Shown: positions 38,593 through 52,000 of the stretch, one piece after another
How positions within the stretch are numbered: position 1 is the stretch's first letter
Layout of the letters: each line of letters opens with the position of its first letter
Assembly: GCA_965153455.1 (NCBI GenBank)
Contig: OZ234495.1
Span: 21,014,875 to 21,078,874, forward strand
Length of the DNA stretch: 64,000 bases
Direction of reading: 5' to 3'
Source: Sphagnum compactum
Taxonomy: Eukaryota; Bryophyta; Sphagnopsida; Sphagnales
Position numbers and translations under genes: made by a program
The notes under the pieces: model-generated
The model's input: only the letters and a program-made list of their open reading frames with translations
Told to the model about the DNA's origin: nothing
Database searches by the model: none

Positions 38593-41500
38593 TGATTCAA
38601 AAAGCTCAAGAAGCTACATTGATTGTATGCTCTACCTTGCTCTTATGACTAGAGTTGTCATATTTTAATCTTTTTAACACTTGCACAATCTTTGACCCCT
38701 ATGTGATCTTCAACCCTTGCAATCTTTTTGACACTTAAAGTGATGTCTCCAACTTCATCAAAGCCCTTCATATAAATGTTTCAACACTTATACACACCTC
38801 AAATAACACAATTCAAATAAAGTTCGCAATTTTGAATGATGATACCATATTTATACCCAATATCTTTGAAAAAAGGTATAATTAGTGGTGAAATTTTTTC
38901 AATCAAACTTGTTGAGGCCCTACATGGCTCACAAATGAAATATAGAGCTTTGTAATTGAAATGCAATTGAAATCCTTGTGAATTATCACCATCTTCAATG
39001 CCTTCGATGAAACATTCAAAATTGCAATCCTTCACAATTTTGTCTCACACTTGCAATCCCTCTCTAGATTACCTTTTAATCAACCTTCAATTTTGTCAAA
39101 ATCACAAAACTTGAAAGTGCAGCTCTATGCAAATCATAAATTTTTTTTCACAACATTTAAGAAACGTATTGCATACAAAAACCGATGAAAACATGATTTG
39201 TGCAAGCTTGTGCTTTTTGTGTGCATGAGCCTTGTCTTCTATATTGATGAAAACAACTTGAATCATCATATCCTCATTTGGCACATGCTATGTTAATTCA
39301 TTATTGGTGTTCAAAACCCTTCCTACACCAACCAAGCTACATGGATCTACACATTTAGGATATAGTGCTATTTAAAATTTTATCATTGAAGATGTTCATA
39401 CATTTGAAGTTCCTAATTGACAAAACAACTTTGGAAACATCACCACCATGGGAAAGATTTTTATACAATGAGAAGGTTAACAACAATTGATGATGGGTGA
39501 TTATGAGAAAGATAGAAAAACCCTCAATGATTATAAAGGCAGGTCTTACGACTCATAATGTGATTCTCAAAAAATCAAAAACTGAATTTTAATATATAAT
39601 CATGGTTCTTAATTTTTAAAAAAATTACAATTGACCATAAATTCACTAGTTCATTGCTATTTTTATAAGGTTTATGAAATATTGGGATTAGCAAATCTTT
39701 GATTTTTTTATTTTAAAAAACTGAAACTTTTGGTTCTTTGATTTGAGAATAATTTGAAAATCAAAATTAGCTTTTTAAAAATTTTAAATAATTACACAAC
39801 ATTGGTTAATAAGTAGGTTTCTATGTAGGTATAAAATGTTGGGTGATTCGGTTTAAAAAGAAAATGAGGATTGTTTTTGTTCTAATTTTGATTCCACACA
39901 TAAATAAAATTGAGAATTTGGTATTTTTAGAATTTTATTTTTTGATCTATTTTCAATTCTATAAATCAAACTTGATTTTAATTTGATTCTAAAAACCTAG
40001 ATAATAATTGATGATTAATAATCAATTAGCCTTTAATTTTAGTCTTTTTTTTTCAAAAATCTCAATGTCAATTCTGATTCCATGCTAAATAGAACAAAAT
40101 CTCAGTTTCAAGTCTGGTTTTTTAATATCTAATTCCAATTCTAGAACTAGTTCCAATTTGAATTTTATTAAGCGAAACCATAACCAGTGATTCTAACCCA
40201 CCAAATTGGGTACTTGCCCAACATTGGTTTGAACAACTCACACAAATAAATAAAAATCATTATTTTTTTATATAAATGACATTCTATGTAAATAATTTGT
40301 ACCCATTTTTGAGATCATGAAAGTATGAGTTAAACTCGGACTTCAATATTGTGTGAAATGAGAAATAGAGTGAAACATACTCAACTAACATTGTGTGCAA
40401 TTATGGGGTATGGGGTGTGATTTAGAATGAGCATAAGTAAATTGTAAATGGGTACTCAAGTTTGCATGGTTGGCCCCAAGTATGCTTTTGGTTTCTTATT
40501 CAGGTATTTTTTAGGGTTTTTCATAAGTTGACTATTATTGGAGCAAACAACTTTGCTTTGTAATCACAATTTGAACCTTGATCAAATTGGTGTCAGTTCG
40601 AGGTGGTTGAATCACCTTCAAAGTTCAAAGCATGTGATATTTATGTTAATATCTAAGTTTCATTATAAAAAACTTACATATAATTGTGATATCTTTGTAA
40701 GTATCAAAAGCTTACAAACTTGAACATAATGTAAACTAGCTCTAAATTGGCTTATAATTGTGCTTTGTGTACACAAACACCCCAAATAAGACCCACTAAA
40801 ATTTAATCAATTGAAAACTATAATATCATTAAATATAATAACTATTCTAACAAAGTCACTTGACAACATGGGTATGGATTACAATTTACCATTAGTGACA
40901 AAGCCTAAGGACAATTTGTTCATGTTGGTGAAAGTTTAGTAAAATAGCTTCAACATGTCACTTGACTGAAAAGAAAAGTTAGAGCATGAACAAAAAGAAG
41001 GTGAGTTAATTAACAAACTCCAAAGTTCAAAAGTCCTGCCCACCGGGGCAACCAGCCTCAAACTTTTTTGTGCTTTCAACATATATTCTTGAATTTTTCA
41101 CAAAGTTAGGCATTGTAATCGTGGACTATATTCATTTATAATGAGCAATATTCATTTATTGGGACATTTTTGCATGGTTTTTCAGATTTTTTTGGCACAC
41201 TTTTGTTTTTTAAAAAATAATTATGTATATGAAACTGACCTGCACGTAACGCACCTACTTGATGAATTTTGATCCACCATATTCAACAGTGAACCCTATT
41301 TCACTCCTCATAATTATTAAGATTTGCACTCCAACACAACATGAAATAGCAGATGGCCCAATGACATACATATAGCAAGTCTGACCAATTTTGAGGCTTC
41401 ATAACATCAACATTTGCAAGCCTCTGAAAACCTGTTAATATACTCTGGAAAAAGAACCCATTCCGCCGTAGGAACACATCGAGCCCAGTAGGGCAAGGCG

Positions 41501-41639
41501 TAATTCCATCTGCTAAAAGGACATAATTCCAAGTGTAACCAGTGTTTTCCATTGTTGATCCGCATCACAAGTGGAACTGGCAAAATCAGAAGCGAAACTA
41601 GCACTTGACCACTTTTCTAGCCCAAAAAGGCACCAGAAT
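38593..41639. other. AT-rich intergenic DNA
   Basis: No gene recognised. 39540-40200 is low-complexity, with recurring GATTCT / AATTCCAATT / TTTTTAA motifs. Open frames here are short and lack signatures. Confidence 0.4.
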
Positions 41640-42079
41640 AAGACACGAAGACCGGTTCCACCTCCGGAATGGTCACAAAGGTGCTTGTTCTGTAGGGTTC
41701 GCTGCCAGTCAATAAGATACCAAAACGGATCACACTTCTGGAATGCCCATGACAATGGGCTATTCCACAGGGTTCACTGCAGGTCTGAATAAGACACCAA
41801 AACCGATTACGCATCTGGAATGGGCATGGCCCATAACGGTGCATGTTCGTAGGGCTCAATATGTATAAGACATCAAAACCAGTTACGTATCAAGAATGGC
41901 CTGTTCCGCAGGGTTCACGGCAGGTCTGCATAAGACACCAAAGCCGGTTACACATCTGGAATGGCCATGGCCCATGACGGTACCTCTTCTGCAGAGAGCT
42001 CACTTGCCAGTCTGAATAAGACACTGGAACCAGTTACACCTCTGGAATGGCCATGACCATGCTTGTTCTGCACAGGGGG
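41640..42079. repeat. Six-copy minisatellite, units of 65-86 bp
   Basis: Units start with AAGACAC or a close variant at 41640, 41714, 41791, 41867, 41932 and 42018. Each carries the core CCGGTTACACATCTGGAATG, then variants of GGCCATGACGGTGCTTGTTC, GCAGGGTTCAC and GCAGGTCTGAAT. Unit lengths are 74, 77, 76, 65 and 86 bp, then a final partial copy. Because the lengths are not multiples of three, the open frames across it (both strands) are not conserved coding repeats. Confidence 0.9.
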
Positions 42080-42098
42080 GGGTGGGGTGAGGGGGGGT
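42075..42098 (+). other. G-quadruplex-prone tract
   Basis: Eight G, T, four G, TGA, then seven G. Splitting the long runs gives at least four G3 tracts with 1-3 nt loops on the plus strand. It adjoins the end of the minisatellite. Confidence 0.75.
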
Positions 42099-45000
42099 CA
42101 TGGATGGCCGACCGGTCTCACTTGCTTGGCCACTCGGCCTTTGCCGCATGGAACAGACAAGGTCTTATCAATTCCCGGGCACAAAGAATAAACAATAATA
42201 AATCAAAAATGATTTCGGAACATCTTGACTGACATGTTGTGAAGAGAGAGGGGGTGTCTTATTGGGATAACCCTTATTATTGACCCTGGCAACAAGCACA
42301 TGTAATGAGAAATTGTCAGATTCCATGAAAAAACTCAATTCCGTTGCAGTCCAAATTATAATTGATTAACCGGGTTTCTTCGAACCACCAGCACCCACCA
42401 GCCTACAATCCAGGATGGATGGATGGATGGTATATAAACAGAAAACACTTAACAGAAAACACACTTTTTCATTGGATCCCTGTCCAATAGCTAACCCTTG
42501 TGGTTAGCAATATACAAACCATCCTCATGCACTTCTCTATCTATCTAACTGGTAGTAACAAACTGCCTTGCCTACTTATTGCATAGTAACTACTTAACAT
42601 TCCTTAACCTACTTACCAACTTACCTACCTAGTTACCTACTAGGTAGAGTAAGATCGAAGTAGCGGAGATTTACAAGTTGTCATTCATCCTTCATTGAGT
42701 CATAACGGAGTTTTCGATGGATGGTGCATTGGTGGGGATGCAAGGTCACATGATCTGGGTTTTGACCAGTACAATGACACACTCAAGTTGAACTGTGAAA
42801 ACCCTATCCCCCCCTTAAATGAGATGAGAAAGTAGTCATATAAGACATTCCGAAAATGTGGGGCCAAACTTCATCTCATCTTGGGCCCCCCTTGTATTGG
42901 GAATGCCCCCCACCATAGAGTTTCCCCTCTATATGTGAGGACTTGGGCCCCAAAACCAATGAACTTTATAAAAACATAATTTTTCTCCCAGTCTGATATT
43001 GCTTTATGTATTTTCTTTTTGGTAGGAAAGGCCCTCATTCCCATAATTCTCTCATCCAAGGGCTTTGCCCTACACTTAAAATACTTAATACCCCTTCAAA
43101 GGGCATGTGAGAAATAAGTCATGTCTTATGAGTCTTTGCATTGCACACACACACACACACTTACACCTGATCTACGTGAACATCTGCATTAGCAGAATTT
43201 TGGAGTACATACATGCACAAAGTCATGAGTATCCTAGACACATGAATGAAGGAACCCGAAGTGGAGGAGGAGGAGGTTTAGGCTTTTGCATATCCGCCTC
43301 CCTCAACTGCATGAATTGTGTTATTGATTGTTGAAATGTACAGAGCAAGAGGAGAGATCAAGTGAATACGTATGTGGAATAACGTCATGGTCATGGGCGG
43401 GTGTTCCATTTTGCAAGATCGCCCCCATGCATGGCAGACAATTACAATCAGGCCTACTGCTGGTATGTTGGGAAATTTCCTCGTCCTGTAACCTTTGTTG
43501 ATGATAGTTCACAAATTGTAATGGCATGCTGCCAGGGCATTATGCCCACATTTTATCAATATAGTGCTCATTTAGTTGCTTCTTTCTTCTCCATGACCAT
43601 CTAACTTGGGGATGATTGTCATGCCGATGAAAAGGAATGTATTGAATGAGCACTACTTGAAATATATGGCATTTGGTTGAAGCCAACACAATTGAGAGCC
43701 TATTTCCACTTCTAATTTGATCTAGGATTACTCATGGTACTGACTCCTTTGAAGTGGCCTTCCAATACCTAGGAAATCATCCCAAAATGGTTGAGACAAA
43801 ATGGGGGAATTAAGGGCATTTCACTCATGATTGATTCAACGGTGCATGTTAATGTGATTATAATACGTGTGTTATAGATTAGGAAGTTTAATGAAAAGCC
43901 TTCACCTACATAGCAAGGTTAATATTATAAAAACACATGTTGAGAAACTTGTTGTGTCATTCGGTTTACATGTATGTGGGCTCATATGTATATTTGTTAA
44001 ATTCATATTCATTAATTATATTAAGAAACTTCACAAGAATATTGTCATGACCAAATGCAAAATGAAGGTCACTCGTTACAAGCCAAACATTAATGAATAA
44101 ATGGAATTAAGTAACAACACATTACATTTGTTACTAGCCAAAGAAAAGGGGATGTGCAAGTTGACATTCTAATTGGAATTGTAAGATTCATCGTGATCAC
44201 ATGGGTGTGTAATTTCACATTTCAAATTACAATGGGTTTTTCACCTTCTCAATTGGTCTATGGCATACTTCTTTCCATTGAGCTAGACTTGATGCTATTG
44301 TGAACAACAAATAAATTAAAACACTAAAACTTTCTTTTGGCAAGTTACAACAAAAAAAAATTGTTGTAAAAAAAATAGTTTGATCAGATGGTTCTAAAAA
44401 CTTGCATAAGCACTTAAAAAAAAAAAGAAATTTGGACAAGAAAGGAGTTCAAGGAAAGTGGCCTAGTGATCATGGTGTTCAATAATCACCTTCATTGAAA
44501 GGCATACATTTTTCAGGCTTGTATGATTTAACCAACTGATGGTTCACTATAGCTTCTTTTTTTTCCTTTCCCTTTTGATTTCTTACAAATGTCAAGTTTT
44601 GCTATAAGAAAACATTTACCATTAGACAATGTTTTTAGTCCAAAACATTGCAAAATGTTCACTAAGGCAATAAATAGATTCCCAAATAGATGAACAAAAT
44701 TAAGGGCATTAAGATTGTGTCATACATTGATCAAATTATTTGTGCCACATGAGGATGTATTGACTTGGTTTATCCACATGGGTAATATTGATTAATAAGG
44801 ATCATGCACAAACCTTCTTGGATTACATAAGAAGGTTAAGTTATTTTTTTAGTAATTAGAATATTCATTTATAGGGATGGATGTATTGTGGCGCTATTCT
44901 TGAGCTTACAACCCAAAGCATGGGGTCGAGCATCAACCATCTCTCAATTGGGAAGGTATTTTGTTTCTCAAGTTGAGATCTCTTGCTACTTGCCATGCAT

Positions 45001-45399
45001 TTGGTATTGTTTCAAAGCTTTTGATGAGTAGGGCGTGGATGGAGGTGGTTTCGTGTTTAGACCAAGGATGTGAGAGTTATGGAATATTGATTTTTTTTAA
45101 TAAATTTTTTAACAAAATGAAAATGAATAATTTTAGGGAAATTGGGGCACACTTCTCGTGATATTGGATAGACCTTAATGATTGGGATTTCTTGGAGGCA
45201 GTTTTGTAATTAAAAAACCTATGGTGTGAGAAATATTCAAACTTAAGAATCAATTGAAAGGAGAAATTAGTTGGGGTGTTCATGTTTGGGCCAATGACAC
45301 ATGTCACACTAGTGAGTTTCAAAAGGGACCCAAAGTTTGACAAGGAATGAGGTGAAGAAGAACTTCATTTTCACAACTATTTAAACTTGGAAAAAACGA
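42099..45399. other. Intergenic DNA with simple repeats
   Basis: No gene recognised. It contains a GGAT tetranucleotide run (about 42413-42431), an ACCT/ACTT-rich patch (about 42600-42650) and (CA)n at 43144-43162. Confidence 0.4.
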
Positions 45400-45593
45400 T
45401 AAATTCATTTTCATTAAGTTTTATTATATTTTAGGTTTTTAAACATCTTTGCATATTGTGAAGGTAAATTCATTTTCATTAAGTTTTATTATACCTTTGG
45501 TTTCTAAACATGTTTGAAATTATGATGGTAAATTCATTTTCATTAAGTTTTACATCTTGATTATTCATTAGGTTTCTAAACAAAAGTATTTGC
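45400..45593. repeat. 65-bp tandem repeat, three copies
   Basis: TAAATTCATTTTCATTAAG begins at 45400, 45465 and 45529 (periods 65 and 64). Each copy continues TTTTA..., TT(A/T)GGTTT.TAAACA, with the third copy more diverged. Confidence 0.85.
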
Positions 45594-47778
45594 AAGCTTG
45601 ACATTAAGGATGATATTTCAACATGGATTCACCAAATGGTATTAATGATAACTCTTTAGTGTAATTCAAAACATAAATCATAAAACCCCAGGGTGAATTT
45701 CTTAGCTTTTTCTCCGATAGGTTCAAGTAAAGGGTATGGGTTGCATCACATGAATAGAAATGGTTTGCAAATGGAAAACTTTCATTTTAACATACAAAAA
45801 TGTATTGTCAAAAAGAGAGAAAAAAGTATAGCTAGTTGATAGAATTGTCATAAAAACTCATCACAAATTGGACCTTCAAAGTGGCATTATTCCATTATGT
45901 ATAATTTTATGCAATTTTTCATCAGCCCTACTAGGGTTTTTTTTGCGCAAAATTTTGCCAAAATGTGAAAAATAAATATTGAAGAAGAATATTCTGTCTA
46001 TATATATATATTTAAAATCATGAAATTTCACCACGTTTGGACTATGATTTTAGTTTGGTATCATTTTTTAAACTATTTTTTTCACTATTTATGAAGTGTC
46101 TCCATTTAATGGCAAATCCCTCTTGGGATGCTAGCCAATGACACAACATCAGAAAATTGAAAAAATATCATTAAGCCATATCTCAATTCAAATAAGTATT
46201 AAGACAAGTTTCAATTAGAATTTGGACATTTAGTAAAATTTCCAAACTAACTTCATAAAATCATATTTTGTCTTTAAAAAACTAGGTTAAAAAAATATTG
46301 CCTGAATTTTATGTGTGACAAGTGAACTTTATAAAAAAGATCTTCCCAACAATTTCCAGACCCATTTGAACTGCATAATGTTATTCTTCAACACATTCCA
46401 TTTACATGTATATTTTGCAAAATCATGCCCAATGTCTTTGGGCTCCCAACAAGTCCCTAGGCCATCAAGGAAAGACCTTCCCCATGATTGGCCTTGGGGA
46501 ACTCATCCTAACAACCTTTTTTTTGTTCAATGTATTCCTTGCTCAGATGCTGAGCACAAGAAGAATGAAGAAATCAAAGCTGGGACAAAGGACTTAAGCC
46601 CTCACTAATTTATCAAATCTAACCTATGAGAATAGGGACGTGTGCTCATGAGGAATCGAAATTGAGTGATAATCAAACCCAACCCTAAAAAAATTTCATC
46701 TTCCATAGTAATCCTTCAATTTAACAAAGAGTATGAAGATCCATTGTTGTTTAGCTTTACATTCTTTTATCCCTTAATAAAGATGGAAGAACAAGTTATG
46801 TGTAGGAGGCCTAATAGTAGAAGGTCGAGAGCAAAAAAAGAAGAAATGTCAATGAATAAAAACATATCAAACCCAAATGAATACTTGAAATTTAAATGAT
46901 TCAATTTGTTAATGAAATGTAACCACATGAATTTATTTGTTTCGGTAAAGACACACGACATGAAGTAATATTTAAATAAATTATATATATACACACACAC
47001 ATACACACTATAACAAATTTTTCAATTATATATTGTCATACATGGGATGATGACATACATGAAAAAAAAATCATTGCATGAACACTTTCATGTGGTTCAT
47101 CATGATAACTTCATTTGAAATCTTGTCGCAAAACAATATCATTTCACTACGTACTCTTATGCAATGAACATTGTTACGCTTACACTATATGAATTCCATG
47201 TTTCATTCCTTCATCTCTTTTGTGTGCAAATGCAATCAAGTTTGCTATTTGTACATTTATCTTAGTTATACGTTCCACCAAACTTCCAATTCATTCATTT
47301 TCTTGTGTTTTATTCCAATCAAAATTTGCCCGTTTACATCATCTTATTTATTTGTTCCGTTTTCATTCATCTTCTTGTGTTGTCATTGAAATCAAAAAAT
47401 TTGTGAAGTTTACATAATCTTATTTTATTGATTTCATGCATTCCTCTATTTGTGTTTGTTCTGAGTAGTCAACTTTACCAAATTTACATCACCTTCAGCA
47501 CTTGTTTCATACATTGTATAGGCCATATATATATACACCTATATATAACCTATAGTGCAACAACAAACAAAATAACCCTTTAAACCCCTAAATTAAGCTC
47601 CTAATCATCATCATCAATATTAACAAGCCAATCCTTAACACTCCTAAATTAAGCCTATCCCCCTAACAAGTGTTAGCCTTATTGTAGTGCTCACTAGTAA
47701 ATACTTATAACTAAATTTACAATTTTGCCAATAGACCCCTCCCTACCCCCCACCCTTTCTCTGGAGCGATAATTGTTT
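45594..47778. other. AT-rich intergenic DNA upstream of MAP65
   Basis: No gene recognised. Small plus-strand frames at 46315-46608 and 47171-47417 have no signature. Confidence 0.4.
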
Positions 47779-47820
47779 TATAAAAACAAACCATCGGATG
47801 CTAGCCAAAGCCTGACGTGG
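47779..47820 (+). promoter_or_regulatory. Probable MAP65 core promoter
   Basis: TATAAAAA at 47779-47786 is followed about 30 bp later by TGACGTGGC (about 47813-47821), a bZIP-type box, and then by a GC-richer, CT-rich leader. This marks the change from AT-rich intergenic DNA to the gene. The transcription start was not determined. Confidence 0.4.
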
Positions 47821-47926
47821 CGCAGTGACAGTGGTGCAGACTGAAAAAACTGCAAAAGTCGACTGTCGTCTGTCCGTGCGCAGTGAGCACCGCTTCCGTC
47901 TCTCACTCTCTCTTCTGACCCCCCCT

Positions 47927-47949
47927 CCCTCTCTCTCTCTCTCTCTCTC
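47927..47949 (+). repeat. (CT)n tract in the MAP65 leader
   Basis: An uninterrupted CT run inside a pyrimidine-rich stretch (about 47896-48045), like the leader of the DUF538 gene. It is probably in the 5' UTR, with a 5' UTR intron likely between here and an acceptor-like TTGTAG at 48976. Confidence 0.7.
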
Positions 47950-48980
47950 GCGTTCCCTCTGGCGTTCTCTCTATCTCTTCTCGCATTCTCTGCGTCCCCT
48001 GTTCGCTGTTTCCTTGCGTTTCTCTCTACACCGCCTCTTCTTCCTCGTCTGCGCTTGATTCCCAGCCTCTAACTTAACAGCTGCTCCAGTAGTGGTAGCA
48101 GTCTTTATTGCTACTTCCGAATCGAGTCAAGCTGCATCGAGTGAAGAAGCTGCTGCTGTATCGGTGGCTAGCTTGAAACACAGGACGCGGGGAGTCAAGT
48201 ATCAGAGGCCAAACACGACGGGGAGTACGGGAGTCAAGTAGGCAGTATATCAGTGGCCAAAGACAACTGGGACGGTGCGGTGCTGCTCAAGCTTGTTGTT
48301 TCTGTCTGCTTTTGGTTCTGCTTCTGCTGCATTTCTGGTTTCTACCAAGCTTTTGGTCTACCAGGTTCCGCTCTTTTCTAGTCTCTTGTTTGTTTTGTTG
48401 TGCCGCTTGCAAATGTAGAGCCTCGTTTTCACAATGTCGGAGGAAACAACACACGCAGAGTCTCCGCCTTTTTCTCTGCCGGTTGTTTCCTCCTCCGACA
48501 TTCGTTAATCTTAAAAGATAAGCTGGTGTTTTGTGTGAAGTGTTCATTGGAGTGTGTGTTAGCGTTTCTGTTGTAGCTTGTCGCAAAGCGATTCGAGGTT
48601 GTTTGAACTTTTTGCGTGCATTTGTTGTATTCTTTAATCTGTCTCCTCTATCACTCTTCTTGTTGTTTTGCTCTAAGAGTAATGTAGTTGGAGATACAGG
48701 AGGGAAGAGGAAAAACAGTACAATCTGTCTACTCTGTTAATCTTCTTTGACTTGTTTTTGTGTTGCGTTTTGGTCTAAGAGTAATGTGGTTCCAGAGACA
48801 GCTCGGGGAAAGTCAAACAGTAGTACGCTAGGAAGGAGTCTTTTTCCCCTATCTGGTTTTCTTTTCTTTCCGTCGTTTTAGATTTGTGGAGTTGTAATGT
48901 GCGGGGACATTTCTTTACAGTTCAGGCTTGGACTATTTTGCTAGTTTTGGGACTAAAGATTATGAAAATATTGTAGGTGC

Positions 48981-49067
48981 ATGAGAGTTGGACTCTACTA
49001 TGGGACAACAGCCTCAGCCACAGCAGCAGCAGCATGTGGAAACCACATGCGGGTCCCTACTTCGTGA
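48981..49067 (+). promoter_or_regulatory. Upstream ORF overlapping the MAP65 start (28 codons)
   Basis: An ATG at 48981, in a weak context (T at -3, A at +4), opens a frame different from MAP65 and ends with TGA at 49065-49067, beyond the MAP65 ATG at 49000. The MAP65 ATG is in a strong context (A at -3, G at +4), so leaky scanning would be needed if the transcript includes 48981. Confidence 0.45.
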
Positions 49068-52000
49068 GTTGCAGGTTTGGTTTCCTTCCTGTATTAGAGA
49101 ACTGTTTTATGTTCTGGATATGTGGATGGACTCAACAGCCTTCATCATCACTGTACAATGCTCACAATGCTCTTGGAATAGCTTCCAGACTAATGGAAAA
49201 GCATGTGGGGTTTGGGTGTCACCAATGCAGCACATATGGGATGAGGTGGGAGAGAATGACTCAGAGAGAGACAAGATGCTCTTGCAGCTGGAGCAGGAGT
49301 GTCTGGAGGTCTACAGGCGTAAGGTGGACCATGCTAGCCATGCCCGTGCACAGCTGCATCAAGATCTTGTTAATGCTGAGGCTGAGTTGGCAGCTCTTTT
49401 TTCTTCTCTTGGAGACCCTGCAGTTTCACAACAACGAGTAAGTTTCTTGCCTTCATCTACAGCTTTCACCTATGGCCTTCATGTCAAGAAACATTGAATA
49501 TAAGCAGAGAGCTCCCTCACCATCCATTTCCACCAAAACTTGCAGCATTTGTCGGTTGTATTCTCTATTCTTCACAAGCCTCAGCTTTCTTGCTCCGAGT
49601 CAGAACTCATTTTCTATCGGAGCTCTTGAAGTGCTAACCAATGTGATAACTAAGTCAGTCTTCCTGTTGCTTCCAGAAATGTGACTGAAACTTAGGACAC
49701 AGATTTTTGTATTTAAGTTTTTTTAGCAGATTTGTTATGTACTCATCTGCACCCACTGTTGGGAGCTGATGAAGTCAGAGGGGAGGAATGACAGCTAGTT
49801 GCAGCCATTTATGATGAAGTTGATGGTCTGATACTTTGTGAGTGACACTCCCAACGTTATGACTGCACTCATTCTTAATTGTGTTTGTTTTGGTATGGCT
49901 GGAACTGACACAATGGTTACCCTCAAAGTCCTTTTGTGGAGATTTCTCTCCATCTCATGGATATTCTATCTCAATATTGAAACTCAGTATAATGTGAGTG
50001 CAAATCACAGGAGAAGCGCACAGGAACTCTCAGAGAGCAGTTGGCTACCATCAGGCCTCAATTGGAAGCTTTGCGCCAAAAGAAGGAGGATCGATCGAAG
50101 CAGTTTCTGGAGGTGAAAAGGCAGATTGCAAGCATTTGTGGGGAAATTGCAGCAACACCATCTGCAGATTTCTATCAGGCTGGAGGTGATCAGGATCTGT
50201 CTTTAAGAAGGCTCGAGGAGTATAATGTTCAGCTTCAAGTACTTCAAAAGGAAAGGGTAAGCCACAGGTTTGTGTTTCCTCAAAGAAATGATTTAGTGGG
50301 ATATCAATGTGCACATCATCATGTGCTTTTAACATGGTTGAAATATGTGCTGGGCTTTGTGGCAGAGTGACCGATTGCACAGAGTTTTGGAGTACATGAA
50401 TGTGGCACATGAATTGTGCGCACTTCTGGGGATGGATTTCGTCCAGATTATTGCTGATGTTCATCCTAGCTTAGTTGACTCTAATGGAGGGCAGCCCAAG
50501 AGTATTAGCAATGACACAATTGCACGACTTGCCAAGACCATCCATTCCTTGCGAGAGGAGAAAAAGCTTCACCTGCAGAAGGTTTGGATGCTTCCTAACC
50601 TCTAAAACACAGTGGCGGGGCTATCTCAGTTTGTGGTGATATGATTTTTGACATGGGCTCTTGTCTACAGCTCCAAGATCTTGGGAGATCTCTCATTGAA
50701 CTATGGAACCTGATGGAAACTCCATTGGAAGAACAACAGCAATTTGAGCATATAACCTGCAACATTGAAGTAACTGAAGAGGACATTACTGTGCCTGGTT
50801 CCCTTGCCTTAGACATTATTGATCAGGTAAATATGAATTCTCTTCTCTTCTACAGGCAGCTTCTCTGCTTTGCTTCCATGAAGCTCCTCTTAAGGATTCA
50901 CTGTTTCATAACTTTGACAGGTGGTGTCACTCATTTGATTGATGCAGGCAGAAATAGAAGTTGCAAGGCTTGATGCATTGAAGGCCAGCAAAATGAAGGA
51001 ACTTGTGGTGAAAAGACGAATGGAATTGGAGGAGGTCTGCAGATTTGCACACATAGAGCCTGATGCCAGTACCATGGAAGACAAACTCATTGCCTTAATT
51101 GATTCAGGTGACCTTGAGCTACCATGTCTATCACAAGGCTTTTCCATTACTGTTCTGTTTTTCTCTTATTGCATCCGGTGAATGCCATGGAAATGCAAAC
51201 TTAACCAATGCTATTGCTACAGGAGAAGTAGACCCATCCGACCTTCTGAGCAATTTGGAAGAGCAGATAACCCAAGCCAAGCAAGAAGCATCCAAGAGGA
51301 AGGAGATCCTTGAGAAGATGGAAAAGTGGATGTCAGCATGTGAAGAGGAGGGGTGGCTTGAGGATTATAACAAGGTTTGGTCCTAAGATACATAACACAC
51401 AAGCTGGCAAGCTCAAATAGACATCATTAGCTCTAAACTTCTTCCATGCATTTGTAGTGAGGATGATCTGAAAGTGTTGAAGAGCTGTATGACATCTTGC
51501 CAGCAAAATTGAATGGTTGTCATGGCAAATACTGGGCAGAAGATTGTTGATAAAACTTTGTTGGCATCACTCAGTTTGGTAACATTCAATTGGATGCAGG
51601 ATGAAAACAGGTTTGCCAGCAAAGGAGCCCATCTGAATCTGAAACGTGCAGAGCGTGCCCGTGCAGCCATCAATAAACTTCCTGGTATGTGCTGACATGC
51701 AGGAGTTTATAGCTGACAAAAATGCTGAAAAATGCATTGAACAACGTTTTCTAGAGTGCAAGAATCATTGCAAAATGCTTTTGAGTATAGATTTTATGCA
51801 GACCAAAAGCTTTTCTGTATAGATGAAAGTGAATGGACACTTTTTTAGAACAGCTGTGTTGTTCTGATGCCACTTTCTGTGTGATGTTCATTATGTCATG
51901 CAGCTCTGGTGGAGTCATTGACCTTGAGGACTAAAGCTTGGGAGGAGGAACGGGGGGTTCCCTTCATGTTTGATGGGGTAACAGTCTTTCACCATCAATT

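Noticed and set aside
41640-42079. CRISPR array or coding repeat protein
   Set aside because: The genome is eukaryotic, the units are contiguous with no unique spacers, and unit lengths are not multiples of three.
47825-48058. Ser/Leu/Arg-rich 77-codon frame before MAP65
   Set aside because: It is generated by the CT-rich leader; no start context or domain supports it.
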